Shown in pieces: positions 55,077 to 61,860 of a DNA stretch of 64,000 nucleotides. The notes below the pieces were generated by a model. It was not told where the DNA came from, ran no database searches, and saw only the letters and a list, made by a program, of their open reading frames with translations. A program made the translations under genes and the position numbers. The stretch lies in assembly GCF_036687315.1 (NCBI RefSeq), contig NZ_CP144683.1:2488001-2552000 (forward strand), given 5' to 3'. This stretch comes from Sphingopyxis sp. TUF1 (GTDB lineage: Bacteria; Pseudomonadota; Alphaproteobacteria; Sphingomonadales; Sphingomonadaceae). How positions within the stretch are numbered: the first letter of the stretch is position 1; each line of letters opens with the position of its first letter.

Positions 55077-56870
55077 ATGAAGCTCGATTTTATCGATGTG
55101 GACCATCTGTCGATTGCGGCGACCAACATGCGCGGGAAGGGCAAAGACCCCGATGTGTCCGACCTGCTCCCCAGCGTTCGCGCGCGCGGGGTGCTGGTTC
55201 CGCTGCTTGTTCGTCCGAACCGTGCCGAAGGGCATTATGAGATCGTTGCGGGCCGTCGTCGCTATACCGCCATCAACGCCGTGGCGCGCGAAGGTGGAGC
55301 GGTGAAGCCGATCCCCTGCGCGATCCTCGACGAGGGTGATGACGCCGATGCGCTCGAAGCGTCGATGCTGGAAAATCTCGCCCGCGTTCAGCCCGACGAG
55401 GTCAGCCAGTGGGAGGCGTTCGTTGCCTTAGTGAAGGCGGGCCGGTCGGTCCACGAGGTCGCCGACAGTTTCGGGTTCGAGCCGCGCACGGTGAAGCGCA
55501 TTCTTGCGCTGGGTAACCTGCTCCCCCGCATCCGCACCCTCTATCGGCGCGGCGAGATCGATGCGGGCACGGTGCGGCACCTGACGCTCGCATCGAAAAG
55601 CCAGCAGAAGGCGTGGCTTGCCTTGCTGGACGACGAGAGCGCCTATTGCCCGACCGGCCATCAGCTCAAAGCATGGCTGTTCGGTGGCAATGCCATCGCA
55701 GTAAAACTCGCGCTGTTCGATGTTGCCGAGGCGAAGCTTGCCATCGTCTCGGACCTGTTCGGCGAGGACAGCTATTTTGCCGACAGCGATGCGTTCTGGT
55801 GGGCGCAGATAGCGGCCATCGAAGCGCGCAAGGCCGAGTATCTCGAAGCGGGATGGTCCGACGTCGTTATCATGGAACGCGGCGACTGGTTCCGGTCGTG
55901 GGACTTTGTTCGTGCGGGCAAGCGCAAGGGCGGCCGTATCTATGTCGAGGTGCGCGACAGCGGCGAGGTCAGCTTCCACGAAGGCTATGTCACCACCAAG
56001 GAAGCCAAGCGGCTTTCGAGCGGCGGCAGTGGTAGTGACGGCTGTGCGGTCACCGACAAGCCGAGCCGTCCCGAAGTATCGGGTCCGCTCAATGCCTATA
56101 TCGATCTCCATCGCCATGCAGCGGTGCGCGCCGATCTGGCGAGCCACGGCGCCGTCGCACTCCGGGCGATGCTTGCGCATGTCATCGCGGGCGCCGACCT
56201 GTGGCGCGTCGATACCGAAAGCCAGCGGGCACCCAAGGAAGATATCGCCGAGAGCGTCGAAACCTCCTCTGCCGAAACTGCCTTCGACGAGAGGCGCCGC
56301 GCAGTGCTCGCAGTGTTGGGGTTCGACGAAGATACCCCGACCGTCACGGGAAGGCCGCTTCACCGGCCCCCTTTTGCGCCCTTGTTCGCGCGGCTGCTCG
56401 AACTTCCCGATCCGGTGGTTCTGGAGATCGTGGCGATCGTCATGGGCGAGACCTTGGCGGCGGGCAGCGAGGCGGTCGAGATGATCGGCGTTCACCTTGG
56501 CACCGATATGCGCCAGCACTGGCAAGCCGACGCGGCCTTCCTCGACCAGCTGCGCGACCGCGAAGTGCTGCTCGCCATCACCGGCGAGGTTGCGGACGCC
56601 GAGGTGGCGGCAGCGAACGCGGGTGAGAAGGCCAAGGCGCTTAAAACGATCATCGCCCATAGCCTTGCGGGCACCAATGGCCGCACCAAGACCGGACCGT
56701 GGGCTCCGCGGTGGATGGCCTTTCCGCCGACCGCTTACACGGCGCGTGGCGGGGTCGGCAGCGTGAAGGCGGCGGGGCGCGTGGCGTTCGAACTGTCCGC
56801 GAGCGCCGATGCCGATGCTACCGAACAGGGCGGCGCGGCCGATGACGACGAGACGCCGCTCGCGGCATGA
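55077..56870 (+). CDS. ParB/RepB/Spo0J-type nuclease or partition protein
   Basis: 597 residues from ATG 55077. The N-terminal ParB domain has VRARGVLVPLLVRPN and the GRRRY box in YEIVAGRRRYTAI (about 58-66). A KorB/HTH-like helix region follows, ENLARVQPDEVSQWEAFVALVKAGRSVHEVADSFGFEPRTVKRIL. The long C-terminal region (about 200-597) is unlike chromosomal ParB. No parA accompanies it. Such proteins are regular parts of rhizobial-type ICEs and plasmids, thought to act in replication, partition or DNA protection. Confidence 0.84.
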   Translation: MKLDFIDVDHLSIAATNMRGKGKDPDVSDLLPSVRARGVLVPLLVRPNRAEGHYEIVAGRRRYTAINAVAREGGAVKPIPCAILDEGDDADALEASMLENLARVQPDEVSQWEAFVALVKAGRSVHEVADSFGFEPRTVKRILALGNLLPRIRTLYRRGEIDAGTVRHLTLASKSQQKAWLALLDDESAYCPTGHQLKAWLFGGNAIAVKLALFDVAEAKLAIVSDLFGEDSYFADSDAFWWAQIAAIEARKAEYLEAGWSDVVIMERGDWFRSWDFVRAGKRKGGRIYVEVRDSGEVSFHEGYVTTKEAKRLSSGGSGSDGCAVTDKPSRPEVSGPLNAYIDLHRHAAVRADLASHGAVALRAMLAHVIAGADLWRVDTESQRAPKEDIAESVETSSAETAFDERRRAVLAVLGFDEDTPTVTGRPLHRPPFAPLFARLLELPDPVVLEIVAIVMGETLAAGSEAVEMIGVHLGTDMRQHWQADAAFLDQLRDREVLLAITGEVADAEVAAANAGEKAKALKTIIAHSLAGTNGRTKTGPWAPRWMAFPPTAYTARGGVGSVKAAGRVAFELSASADADATEQGGAADDDETPLAA

Positions 56871-56875
56871 CGACA

Positions 56876-56901
56876 GGGCGGGCGGCTTCGGTCGCCCGCC
56901 C
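56876..56901 (+). terminator. UUCG-loop hairpin after the ParB-like gene
   Basis: GGGCGGGCGGC-TTCG-GTCGCCCGCCC forms a very stable stem with a C(UUCG)G tetraloop seven bases after the stop, followed by ATCTTT. Probably a Rho-independent terminator despite the poor T run. Confidence 0.65.
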
Positions 56902-57478
56902 ATCTTTCGGGTCACGAAATGACGCGCCGTCCCAGGGGGCCGGCGCGGCGTCATTCGTTTCGGGCGCGCCGCCGCCGCAAGCGGCGACGGCGCGCGAATG
57001 TGCAAAAATGGAGAAACTGGGGCGGTGCGAACTTTTCCCCTCCCACCGCCCCGACGATCATCGCGTTGATGATGCATCGACCCGCTATCGACAGCTGGAC
57101 CGGGGTCGCATACGCTCCGGCTGCGCTGGCAGGTGCTGTCATTTTTAGCCCGGCGGACCGGTTTGAACAGCCGGAATCTGCGCGTTTGCGGGATTGCTCC
57201 ATATCGCGACAGCTGGGTCTCCAATTCTTTACGGATGCTGGGCGGGAGCTGGTCTCGGCATCGGATTCCCGGCCCATGCGGGAGGGGTGGCATCGTCGCT
57301 CGTCCCGTTCGCGGCGGATCGATCTGGTCGTTGCGCGGCGCGAGGCCTTTGATGGCTTTCTTCGCTCAAATTTCAATGATCGATCGTTAAACCGAATTAC
57401 TGGCCCGTCATCTCGCTCCGCAGCAGAACCATCCCGGCGACGGGCGATGTGACCTGTCCCGGCGCGGCGCCCCGCGAA
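56902..57478. other. 577-base region without a supported gene
   Basis: Reading frames exist on both strands but show no recognisable domain, ribosome-binding site or consistent coding character. The plus-strand frame ending at 57452 contains an AYAPAALAGAVIFSP stretch and an Arg-rich C-terminus, which I could not match to any family. Possibly a decayed gene or a regulatory region for DUF736. Confidence 0.4.
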
Positions 57479-57561
57479 AGTGCGGCGGCGCGATTATTTC
57501 CCCGCGTGCTGCGCACGCTCCTCGCGGGCCGCTGCGCTTTAAATAATCGCGCCGCCGCACT
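57479..57561. repeat. 21-bp perfect inverted repeat with nested hairpin
   Basis: The 21-base arm at 57479-57499 (AGTGCGGCGGCGCGATTA...) is the exact reverse complement of 57541-57561. The 41-base loop itself holds GCGTGC-TGC-GCACGC. The structure would fold as a long stem or cruciform about 108 bp upstream of the DUF736 start. No coding region crosses it. Confidence 0.75.
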
Positions 57562-57668
57562 CCTCCGCTTCGCTGCGGCCCTTCGGGTTCGCGGGCGCCT
57601 TATGCGCCGGGCCTTGGGTCCGCCCATGCCGCAGGGATGGTCCCGCGGCACAGTGAAGGAGACGACCA

Positions 57669-57992
57669 ATGGCAGCTATCGGCTTTGTGAACGGCACCAT
57701 CGAAAAAGGTTTCGTGGGCCAGCTGAAAACCCTCTCGATCCGCGCAGCGATCGAAATCCGCACCAATCGTTCGAAGAACGGCGACGTCCAGCCCGACTAC
57801 CGGGTCTATTCCGAAGGCGTCGAGATCGGTGCCGGCTGGGTCCGCATCTGCGAGGCTTCGGGCAAGCCCTTCGTGTCGCTGACGCTTGCCGCTCCCGAGT
57901 TCGGGCCGCGCCGGATCTACGCCAACCTCGGCCGCGCCGCCGGCCAGGACAGCGACGACGCCTATGCGATCATCTGGAACCCCGACAACTGA
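57669..57992 (+). CDS. DUF736 family protein
   Basis: 107 residues: AAIGFVNGTIEKGFVGQLKT at the start, IRTNRSKNGDVQPDYRVYSEGVEIGAGWVRI and FGPRRIYANLGRAAGQDSDDAYAIIWNP at the end, the full DUF736 domain. GAAGGAG lies six to seven bases before the ATG. DUF736 proteins are near-universal in alphaproteobacterial ICEs and conjugative plasmids, and the function is unknown; a single-strand-DNA or OB-type role has been suspected from the small beta fold. Confidence 0.9.
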   Translation: MAAIGFVNGTIEKGFVGQLKTLSIRAAIEIRTNRSKNGDVQPDYRVYSEGVEIGAGWVRICEASGKPFVSLTLAAPEFGPRRIYANLGRAAGQDSDDAYAIIWNPDN

Positions 57993-58004
57993 GCTGGGTT
58001 TCCG

Positions 58005-58031
58005 CCCCGCGCCGCGGTCTGCGGCGCGGGG
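58005..58031. terminator. bidirectional terminator between DUF736 and alpA
   Basis: CCCCGCGCCGC-GGTCT-GCGGCGCGGGG is a perfect 11-bp stem with a 5-base loop, between the convergent DUF736 and alpA genes. Confidence 0.7.
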
Positions 58032-58047
58032 CCTTCGTCTGTTTCGA

Positions 58048-58272
58048 TCAGGCGTCCTCGCGCTCGAGATCGGCCACGGTGAAGGTCATCGGGTTGCGGA
58101 GCCAGACATCGACTTCGGACGCGCGCCAGCCGCAGCAGCGCTCGGCGAGCTTGCGCTGCGGCGGGAAGGTTCCGGCTACGATCTTACGGTAGAGCGTAGC
58201 GCGGCTGAGGCCGGTGCGGCTGAGGACGGCGGGGAGGCGAAGAAAGCGGTCGGAACGGATGTCGTCGATCAT
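58048..58272 (-). CDS. AlpA family helix-turn-helix regulator
   Basis: 74 residues from ATG 58272, where AAGGA lies 7 bases upstream (two upstream in-frame ATGs would bury this site). DRFLRLPAVLSRTGLSRATLYRKIVAGTFPPQRKLAERCCGWRASEVDVWL is the AlpA-type winged helix, ending in an acidic tail. In phage P4 and ICEs such proteins control integrase or excision genes. Read against the surrounding genes. Confidence 0.88.
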   Translation of the reverse strand: MIDDIRSDRFLRLPAVLSRTGLSRATLYRKIVAGTFPPQRKLAERCCGWRASEVDVWLRNPMTFTVADLEREDA

Positions 58273-58819
58273 GGTCATATCCTTCATCGGCTGGTGTCAA
58301 ATGAGGGCTCGATGGAAAGAATGGTCTATCCTGGTCTGTCGTCAACCCGTTGGGATTCCTCACTTTCTGACGCAGATTGCACCATTGTTGTTTGTTGTTG
58401 TTCGTTGTTGTCAAACGTCGTTAAACGTCATCCGGGGCAGGCATAATAATTTTGCCGGTGATGCGCTTTTCAGTCTCACACCTGGTGGTTGAGACCGTCT
58501 GAGAAGGTCGCGCCCCAATTGCCGCGCCGTGACCGGCGCGGGCGTCATCCGATTCGGTAAGGCGGGGGCGCGCGCCTGGCGCGCATGGGGTCGCCGCTAC
58601 GCGGCGGCGCTTAATGTTCCGGCACGGCGGGGGCGGAGGCGGACGTCACTCGCCTCTAGCCCCGCCCGGTCGGGCCGCAACCCGCGGTTCGCGGGTTCTC
58701 CACTCCGTTCCGATCCTTCAGATGCAGCCCGCCCGATCATGCGGGTCTGCCGGCTCCTTCGCGCCGCCCCCCTCCGCCCCCTTCCGGGCCGGGGTGCGGT
58801 GGTTTGAAGGAGAAAGGAT
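58273..58819. other. 547-base region between alpA and the sigma-like gene
   Basis: No supported gene. On the minus strand, upstream of alpA, a run of CAACAA-type triplets (about 58384-58412, TTGTTGT-rich on the plus strand) follows a TTGACA-like -35. On the plus strand GTCTCA/TGAGAC (58473-58495) surrounds CACCTGGTG. The right part is GC-rich and ends with the ribosome-binding site GGAGAAAGGAT of the next gene. Confidence 0.45.
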
Positions 58820-59104
58820 ATGAACAGGATCGGTGCAGCGATGCGGTTCAGGAAACCGCGCGCTATTTCGAGCCTCGACGCCGCGGAGATCGAACGCCGG
58901 TTGGCGATTGCACTCGGCAAGATGACCGCGCGGCAGGCCGACATTTTCGTGGGCGTCCGCTTCGACGAAACGCCCTACGAGGAACTTGCGGCGCGCCACG
59001 GCATCAGTGTCGATCAGGTCACTGCCGACTTTGCCCGCGCGCTGCGCATGTGGTCGCGCTGCCTCCATGCGCGCTTTCCATCGCTGGTCTGGCCATGGCT
59101 ATAA
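58820..59104 (+). CDS. small sigma-70 region-4-like protein
   Basis: 94 residues with a strong GGAG/AAAGGA site. The core LGKMTARQADIFVGVRFDETPYEELAARHGISVDQVTADFARAL reads like region 4 of sigma-70 family factors (the A-x-x-x-G-I-S helix-turn-helix), without region 2. It cannot be a full sigma factor, so it is more likely a regulator or anti-sigma-like mimic in this element. Such proteins recur next to DUF736 in sphingomonad ICEs. Confidence 0.7.
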   Translation: MNRIGAAMRFRKPRAISSLDAAEIERRLAIALGKMTARQADIFVGVRFDETPYEELAARHGISVDQVTADFARALRMWSRCLHARFPSLVWPWL

Positions 59105-59109
59105 TTTGG

Positions 59110-59143
59110 GTTCGACCGGATGGCGCTTGCCATTCGGTCGAAC
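59110..59143 (+). promoter_or_regulatory. 15-bp hairpin between sigma-like and MNT-HEPN genes
   Basis: GTTCGACCGGATGGC-GCTT-GCCATTCGGTCGAAC pairs over 15 bp with one G-T. It begins six bases after the sigma-like stop (59104) and ends 23 bases before the next ATG. There is no T run, so it looks more like an mRNA processing or attenuation element than a terminator. Confidence 0.6.
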
Positions 59144-59166
59144 GGCTTTCTAAGGTTAGGTCCGAC

Positions 59167-60096
59167 ATGCGAAGCGACATCGATCATCTTCCACCGCACA
59201 AGCAGCGCGAGCTTGAACGCGTCGTGCAGATCATCTTCGAGGAGTTCGAGGATGCGCTGGCGCTCGCGACGCAGGGCTGGAAGAAGAAAGGCCGTATCGC
59301 CAAGATCATTCTCTATGGCAGTTATGCGCGCGGCGGCTGGGTCGATGAACCGCACACGGCGAAAGGTTATCAGTCGGACTATGATCTGCTCATCATCGTC
59401 AGCGACAAGCGGCTCACCGACCGCATTGAATATTGGGCAAAGCTCGACGACCGGCTGATCCGCGAATTTGGGGTCACCAAGACGCTGCGCACGCCGGTCA
59501 ACTTCATTGTTCACAGTCTCGACGAGGTGAACGCGGGGCTCAGCCACGGGCGCTATTTCTTCATCGACGTCGCGCGCGACGGCATTGCGCTATATCAGGA
59601 CCATGACAGCGAGCTTGCCGAACCCAAGCCGATGACGCCGCACGCCGCGCTCGACATGGCGCGCGAGTATTTTGACGAGTGGTTTCCAGCGGCGCGCGGC
59701 CGCTTGGACACCGCTCAATATGTTCGGGGACAAGGCCGTATAAAAGAAGCCGCTTTCGATACTCATCAGGCGGCCGAGTTTCTCTATCACTGCGTCCTTC
59801 TCGTGTGCCGCTTCTACACGCCGCACGTCCACAACCTTGGCTTTCTTCGGACGCAAGCCGAGCAGATCGATCCCCGCCTGATCGACGCTTGGCCGCGCGA
59901 AGATCGCAAAGACCGGTCGCGCTTCGAGAAGCTCAAGGACGCCTATGTCAAAGCGCGTTACTCGAAACATTACAAGATCACCGAGGAAGAGCTCGCGTGG
60001 CTCGGCGAGCGCGTCGAGCAGCTTGCCGCTATCGTCGAAACCATTTGCAACGAACGCATCGCCGAACTGGAAAACACCGCACGCGACGCGGGATAG
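59167..60096 (+). CDS. nucleotidyltransferase-HEPN fusion protein
   Basis: 309 residues from ATG 59167. The N-terminal minimal nucleotidyltransferase has ILYGSYARGGWVD (GSxxRG, 51-57) and QSDYDLLIIVSD (metal Asp at 71 and 73). The C-terminal HEPN-like helical domain begins about residue 160, with FDTHQAAEFLYHCVLLVCRFY and KARYSKHYKITEEELAWL. Split HEPN and MNT pairs form type VII toxin-antitoxin systems in which the MNT AMPylates or neutralises the RNase; here both are one chain. It is likely a defence or stability cargo of the element. Confidence 0.84.
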   Translation: MRSDIDHLPPHKQRELERVVQIIFEEFEDALALATQGWKKKGRIAKIILYGSYARGGWVDEPHTAKGYQSDYDLLIIVSDKRLTDRIEYWAKLDDRLIREFGVTKTLRTPVNFIVHSLDEVNAGLSHGRYFFIDVARDGIALYQDHDSELAEPKPMTPHAALDMAREYFDEWFPAARGRLDTAQYVRGQGRIKEAAFDTHQAAEFLYHCVLLVCRFYTPHVHNLGFLRTQAEQIDPRLIDAWPREDRKDRSRFEKLKDAYVKARYSKHYKITEEELAWLGERVEQLAAIVETICNERIAELENTARDAG

Positions 60097-60108
60097 GGAA
60101 GGACATCC

Positions 60109-60555
60109 ATGGAAGATAGTGAAATGCTGGTCACGCTGACCGCCGATATTGTCGCGGCGCACGTCAGCAACAACAGCGTCGCCATATCGGACATCCCGCT
60201 CGTCATCCGTTCTGTGCACGAAGCGCTCGCCAGTCTTGCGTCCGGCGCAGAACCCGAACCCGAACCGCAGCAGCCCGCCGTGTCGGTCCGGTCGTCGGTA
60301 AAACCCGACTATATCGTCTGTCTCGAAGACGGCAAAAAGCTCAAGACGATGCGCCGCTATCTGATGACCCAGTTCGGCATGACGCCCGACGAGTATCGCG
60401 CGAAGTGGAATTTGCCGAAGGACTATCCGATGACCGCGCCCAACTACACGGAGACGCGCCGCGCGCTGGCCAAGCAGATCGGGCTTGGCACCAAGGGACG
60501 CGGCGGCGGGCGAAAGCCCGCTGCGCGCGTGAAGGCGAAGACCAAACAGGGCTGA
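60109..60555 (+). CDS. MucR family transcriptional regulator
   Basis: 148 residues. N-terminal helical LTADIVAAHVSNNSVAISDIPLVIRSVHEAL, a Pro/Glu linker (PEPEPQQP), then the Ros/MucR domain KPDYIVCLEDGKKLKTMRRYLMTQFGMTPDEYRAKWNLPKDYPMTAPNY. The usual zinc-finger His positions are replaced (YLMTQF), leaving only the first Cys, so zinc binding is doubtful, as in some other MucR proteins. MucR binds AT-rich DNA and silences or activates horizontally acquired genes. Confidence 0.88.
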   Translation: MEDSEMLVTLTADIVAAHVSNNSVAISDIPLVIRSVHEALASLASGAEPEPEPQQPAVSVRSSVKPDYIVCLEDGKKLKTMRRYLMTQFGMTPDEYRAKWNLPKDYPMTAPNYTETRRALAKQIGLGTKGRGGGRKPAARVKAKTKQG

Positions 60556-60583
60556 GGAATTGACCGGCAGCAGGGTGCGATTC

Positions 60584-60763
60584 ATGGCGCTGAAATTTGC
60601 GAAGGCAGCGTTGCTGTCAGCCCTTGTCGCGGCCTGTTCGCCAGAAGCCGAGCGCGACAAACGTCCGGATGTTGAGGCAGGCGCGGTCAACGTCGGCGCC
60701 GATGTGTCGTCGTCCACGCAGCGCGATGCGGCAGCCACGGAGGGCGAGGCGCGGCTCGATTGA
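60584..60763 (+). CDS. small putative lipoprotein
   Basis: 59 residues from ATG 60584. MALKFAKAALLSALVAAC has a lipoprotein signal with lipobox LVAAC; the mature part is only about 40 residues and acidic (SPEAERDKRPDVEAGA...). The shape resembles entry-exclusion or lysis-type lipoproteins of conjugative elements, but that is only a guess. Confidence 0.5.
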   Translation: MALKFAKAALLSALVAACSPEAERDKRPDVEAGAVNVGADVSSSTQRDAAATEGEARLD

Positions 60764-60885
60764 ACGGCGCGTCGAGACCATCGGCAGCGAGTGTCGCGGC
60801 TCCGATTGTTGCGGTGCGCAGTTGGAGCAATTTTTTGTCGGCAACATGCTGGACAGAATCAGCGCCCGGTCGCTACCGGCGCGGC

Positions 60886-61092
60886 ATGGGTATCACCGCG
60901 ACAATCATGAACACGGCCACCGGCCAGCCGATCCAGAAAATGAGCTTCGGGCGCATGCCCAAGCCCTGGGCAAGCTTTACTCTTGAAAGCGGCGAGCTGG
61001 TCACCGCCGAACGCATCGACATCGGTAAACCTGCGCCGGGCAAGTTCACCGCGCCGATCTCCATCTGGGTGACGGTCAAACCGCGCGGATAA
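60886..61092 (+). CDS. small hypothetical protein of the mobile element
   Basis: 68 residues from ATG 60886 (MGITATIMNTATGQPIQKMS). It contains FGRMPKPWASFTLESGELVTAERIDIGKPAPGKFTAPISIWVTV, a regular beta-strand pattern. No ribosome-binding site is obvious. I do not recognise the family. Confidence 0.5.
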   Translation: MGITATIMNTATGQPIQKMSFGRMPKPWASFTLESGELVTAERIDIGKPAPGKFTAPISIWVTVKPRG

Positions 61093-61134
61093 GCGCTGGT
61101 GCAACGGCAGGGCGCCAGCGACGGTTCGCGCGCG

Positions 61135-61407
61135 CTACTCAACCTTGCCAGTGTCGAACGCGCGTTTGCCGCGACGACGCCATAATGACAGCTGCCGTTC
61201 GCGCGCCTCGCCGCGCAGCGTCGCGGCCGCTTCGACCAGCAGCCCGAAGATGACGGCGCGGTCGTCGCCGGTCAGCTCGACCAAGTCGGCCTTCGCGACA
61301 AGCCCGCCGAGTTCAATCAGCTGGCGCGTGCGCTCGCGGCGCTTCACCTGCCACGTCCGCGTGTCATGCCGCGCCTGCTGCGCCTGAAGGCGATTGCGCG
61401 CTTGCAT
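61135..61407 (-). CDS. traD: conjugal transfer protein TraD
   Basis: About 90 residues from ATG 61407 (start uncertain; ATG 61461 possible). RERTRQLIELGGLVAKADLVELTGDDRAVIFGLLVEAA is the diagnostic segment of the small TraD of Ti/Rhizobium-type transfer systems (not the coupling protein). The Arg/Lys-rich ends suggest relaxosome DNA binding. It overlaps traC by 44 bases and is divergent from traA, the classic arrangement around oriT. Confidence 0.8.
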   Translation of the reverse strand: MQARNRLQAQQARHDTRTWQVKRRERTRQLIELGGLVAKADLVELTGDDRAVIFGLLVEAAATLRGEARERQLSLWRRRGKRAFDTGKVE

Positions 61408-61687
61408 CGCTCGCCGAAGCGCCGCCCGTGTCACGGCCAGCGCCTTTGCGAGCGCGGGCATCTTCGCCGCGAAAGAAGGCCGCGCCGCTCTTGCGCCATG
61501 CCTCCTTTCGCGCCGCGTCTGCGCTGACAACTTCGAGCAGTGCGCCCGCAAGCTGTTCGATAGCTAGGGCATCAGCGCCGGTCGCGATGACCAGCTCGCC
61601 AAGCTGGCCTTGTTTCTTCGTCTTGAGCACCTTCGCCTTGTCGGTCAGCGCCTGGAGTTCGGCGTCGAAATCTCTCGGTTTGCGCAT
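61364..61687 (-). CDS. traC: conjugal transfer protein TraC
   Basis: 107 residues from ATG 61687. KPRDFDAELQALTDKAKVLKTKKQGQLGELVIATGADALAIEQLAGALLEVV is the TraC coiled-coil/helical motif. The C-terminal about 25 residues are Ala/Ser/Gly-rich. It serves as a relaxosome accessory protein. The 173-base gap to traA is where oriT would be expected. Confidence 0.8.
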   Translation of the reverse strand: MRKPRDFDAELQALTDKAKVLKTKKQGQLGELVIATGADALAIEQLAGALLEVVSADAARKEAWRKSGAAFFRGEDARARKGAGRDTGGASASDASAQSPSGAAGAA

Positions 61688-61860
61688 CGTCTGTCCTTCC
61701 GTTTGAGGGGGTCGGACGATCCAGCTATGCCGAGTCTCACGCGTGCACAAGCAGCTGAAATCTCTTGCGACTTTGTGATCCCGAGCGCGATGAAATCGTG
61801 TGAGGGCGCGCTTATACGTCGTGCCGACGTGCTCGTTTTGCTGTAAATGGATTGCCCTCA
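61688..61860. other. candidate oriT region between traC and traA
   Basis: 173 bases separate the divergent traC and traA genes, the position of oriT in Ti-type systems. I see no strong dyad here, and the exact nic site cannot be read from sequence alone. It contains the traA upstream region (GCTTATACGTCGTGCCGACG). Confidence 0.4.

Noticed and set aside
54543..55235. Minus-strand frame over the integrase-ParB gap
   Set aside because: It runs antisense into the ParB N-terminus, is low in complexity and follows from high GC.
56919..57452. 177-codon plus-strand frame in the element between ParB-like and DUF736
   Set aside because: Arg-rich ends, no ribosome-binding site, no recognisable domain; also competing open frames on the minus strand. 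Left as an unassigned region.
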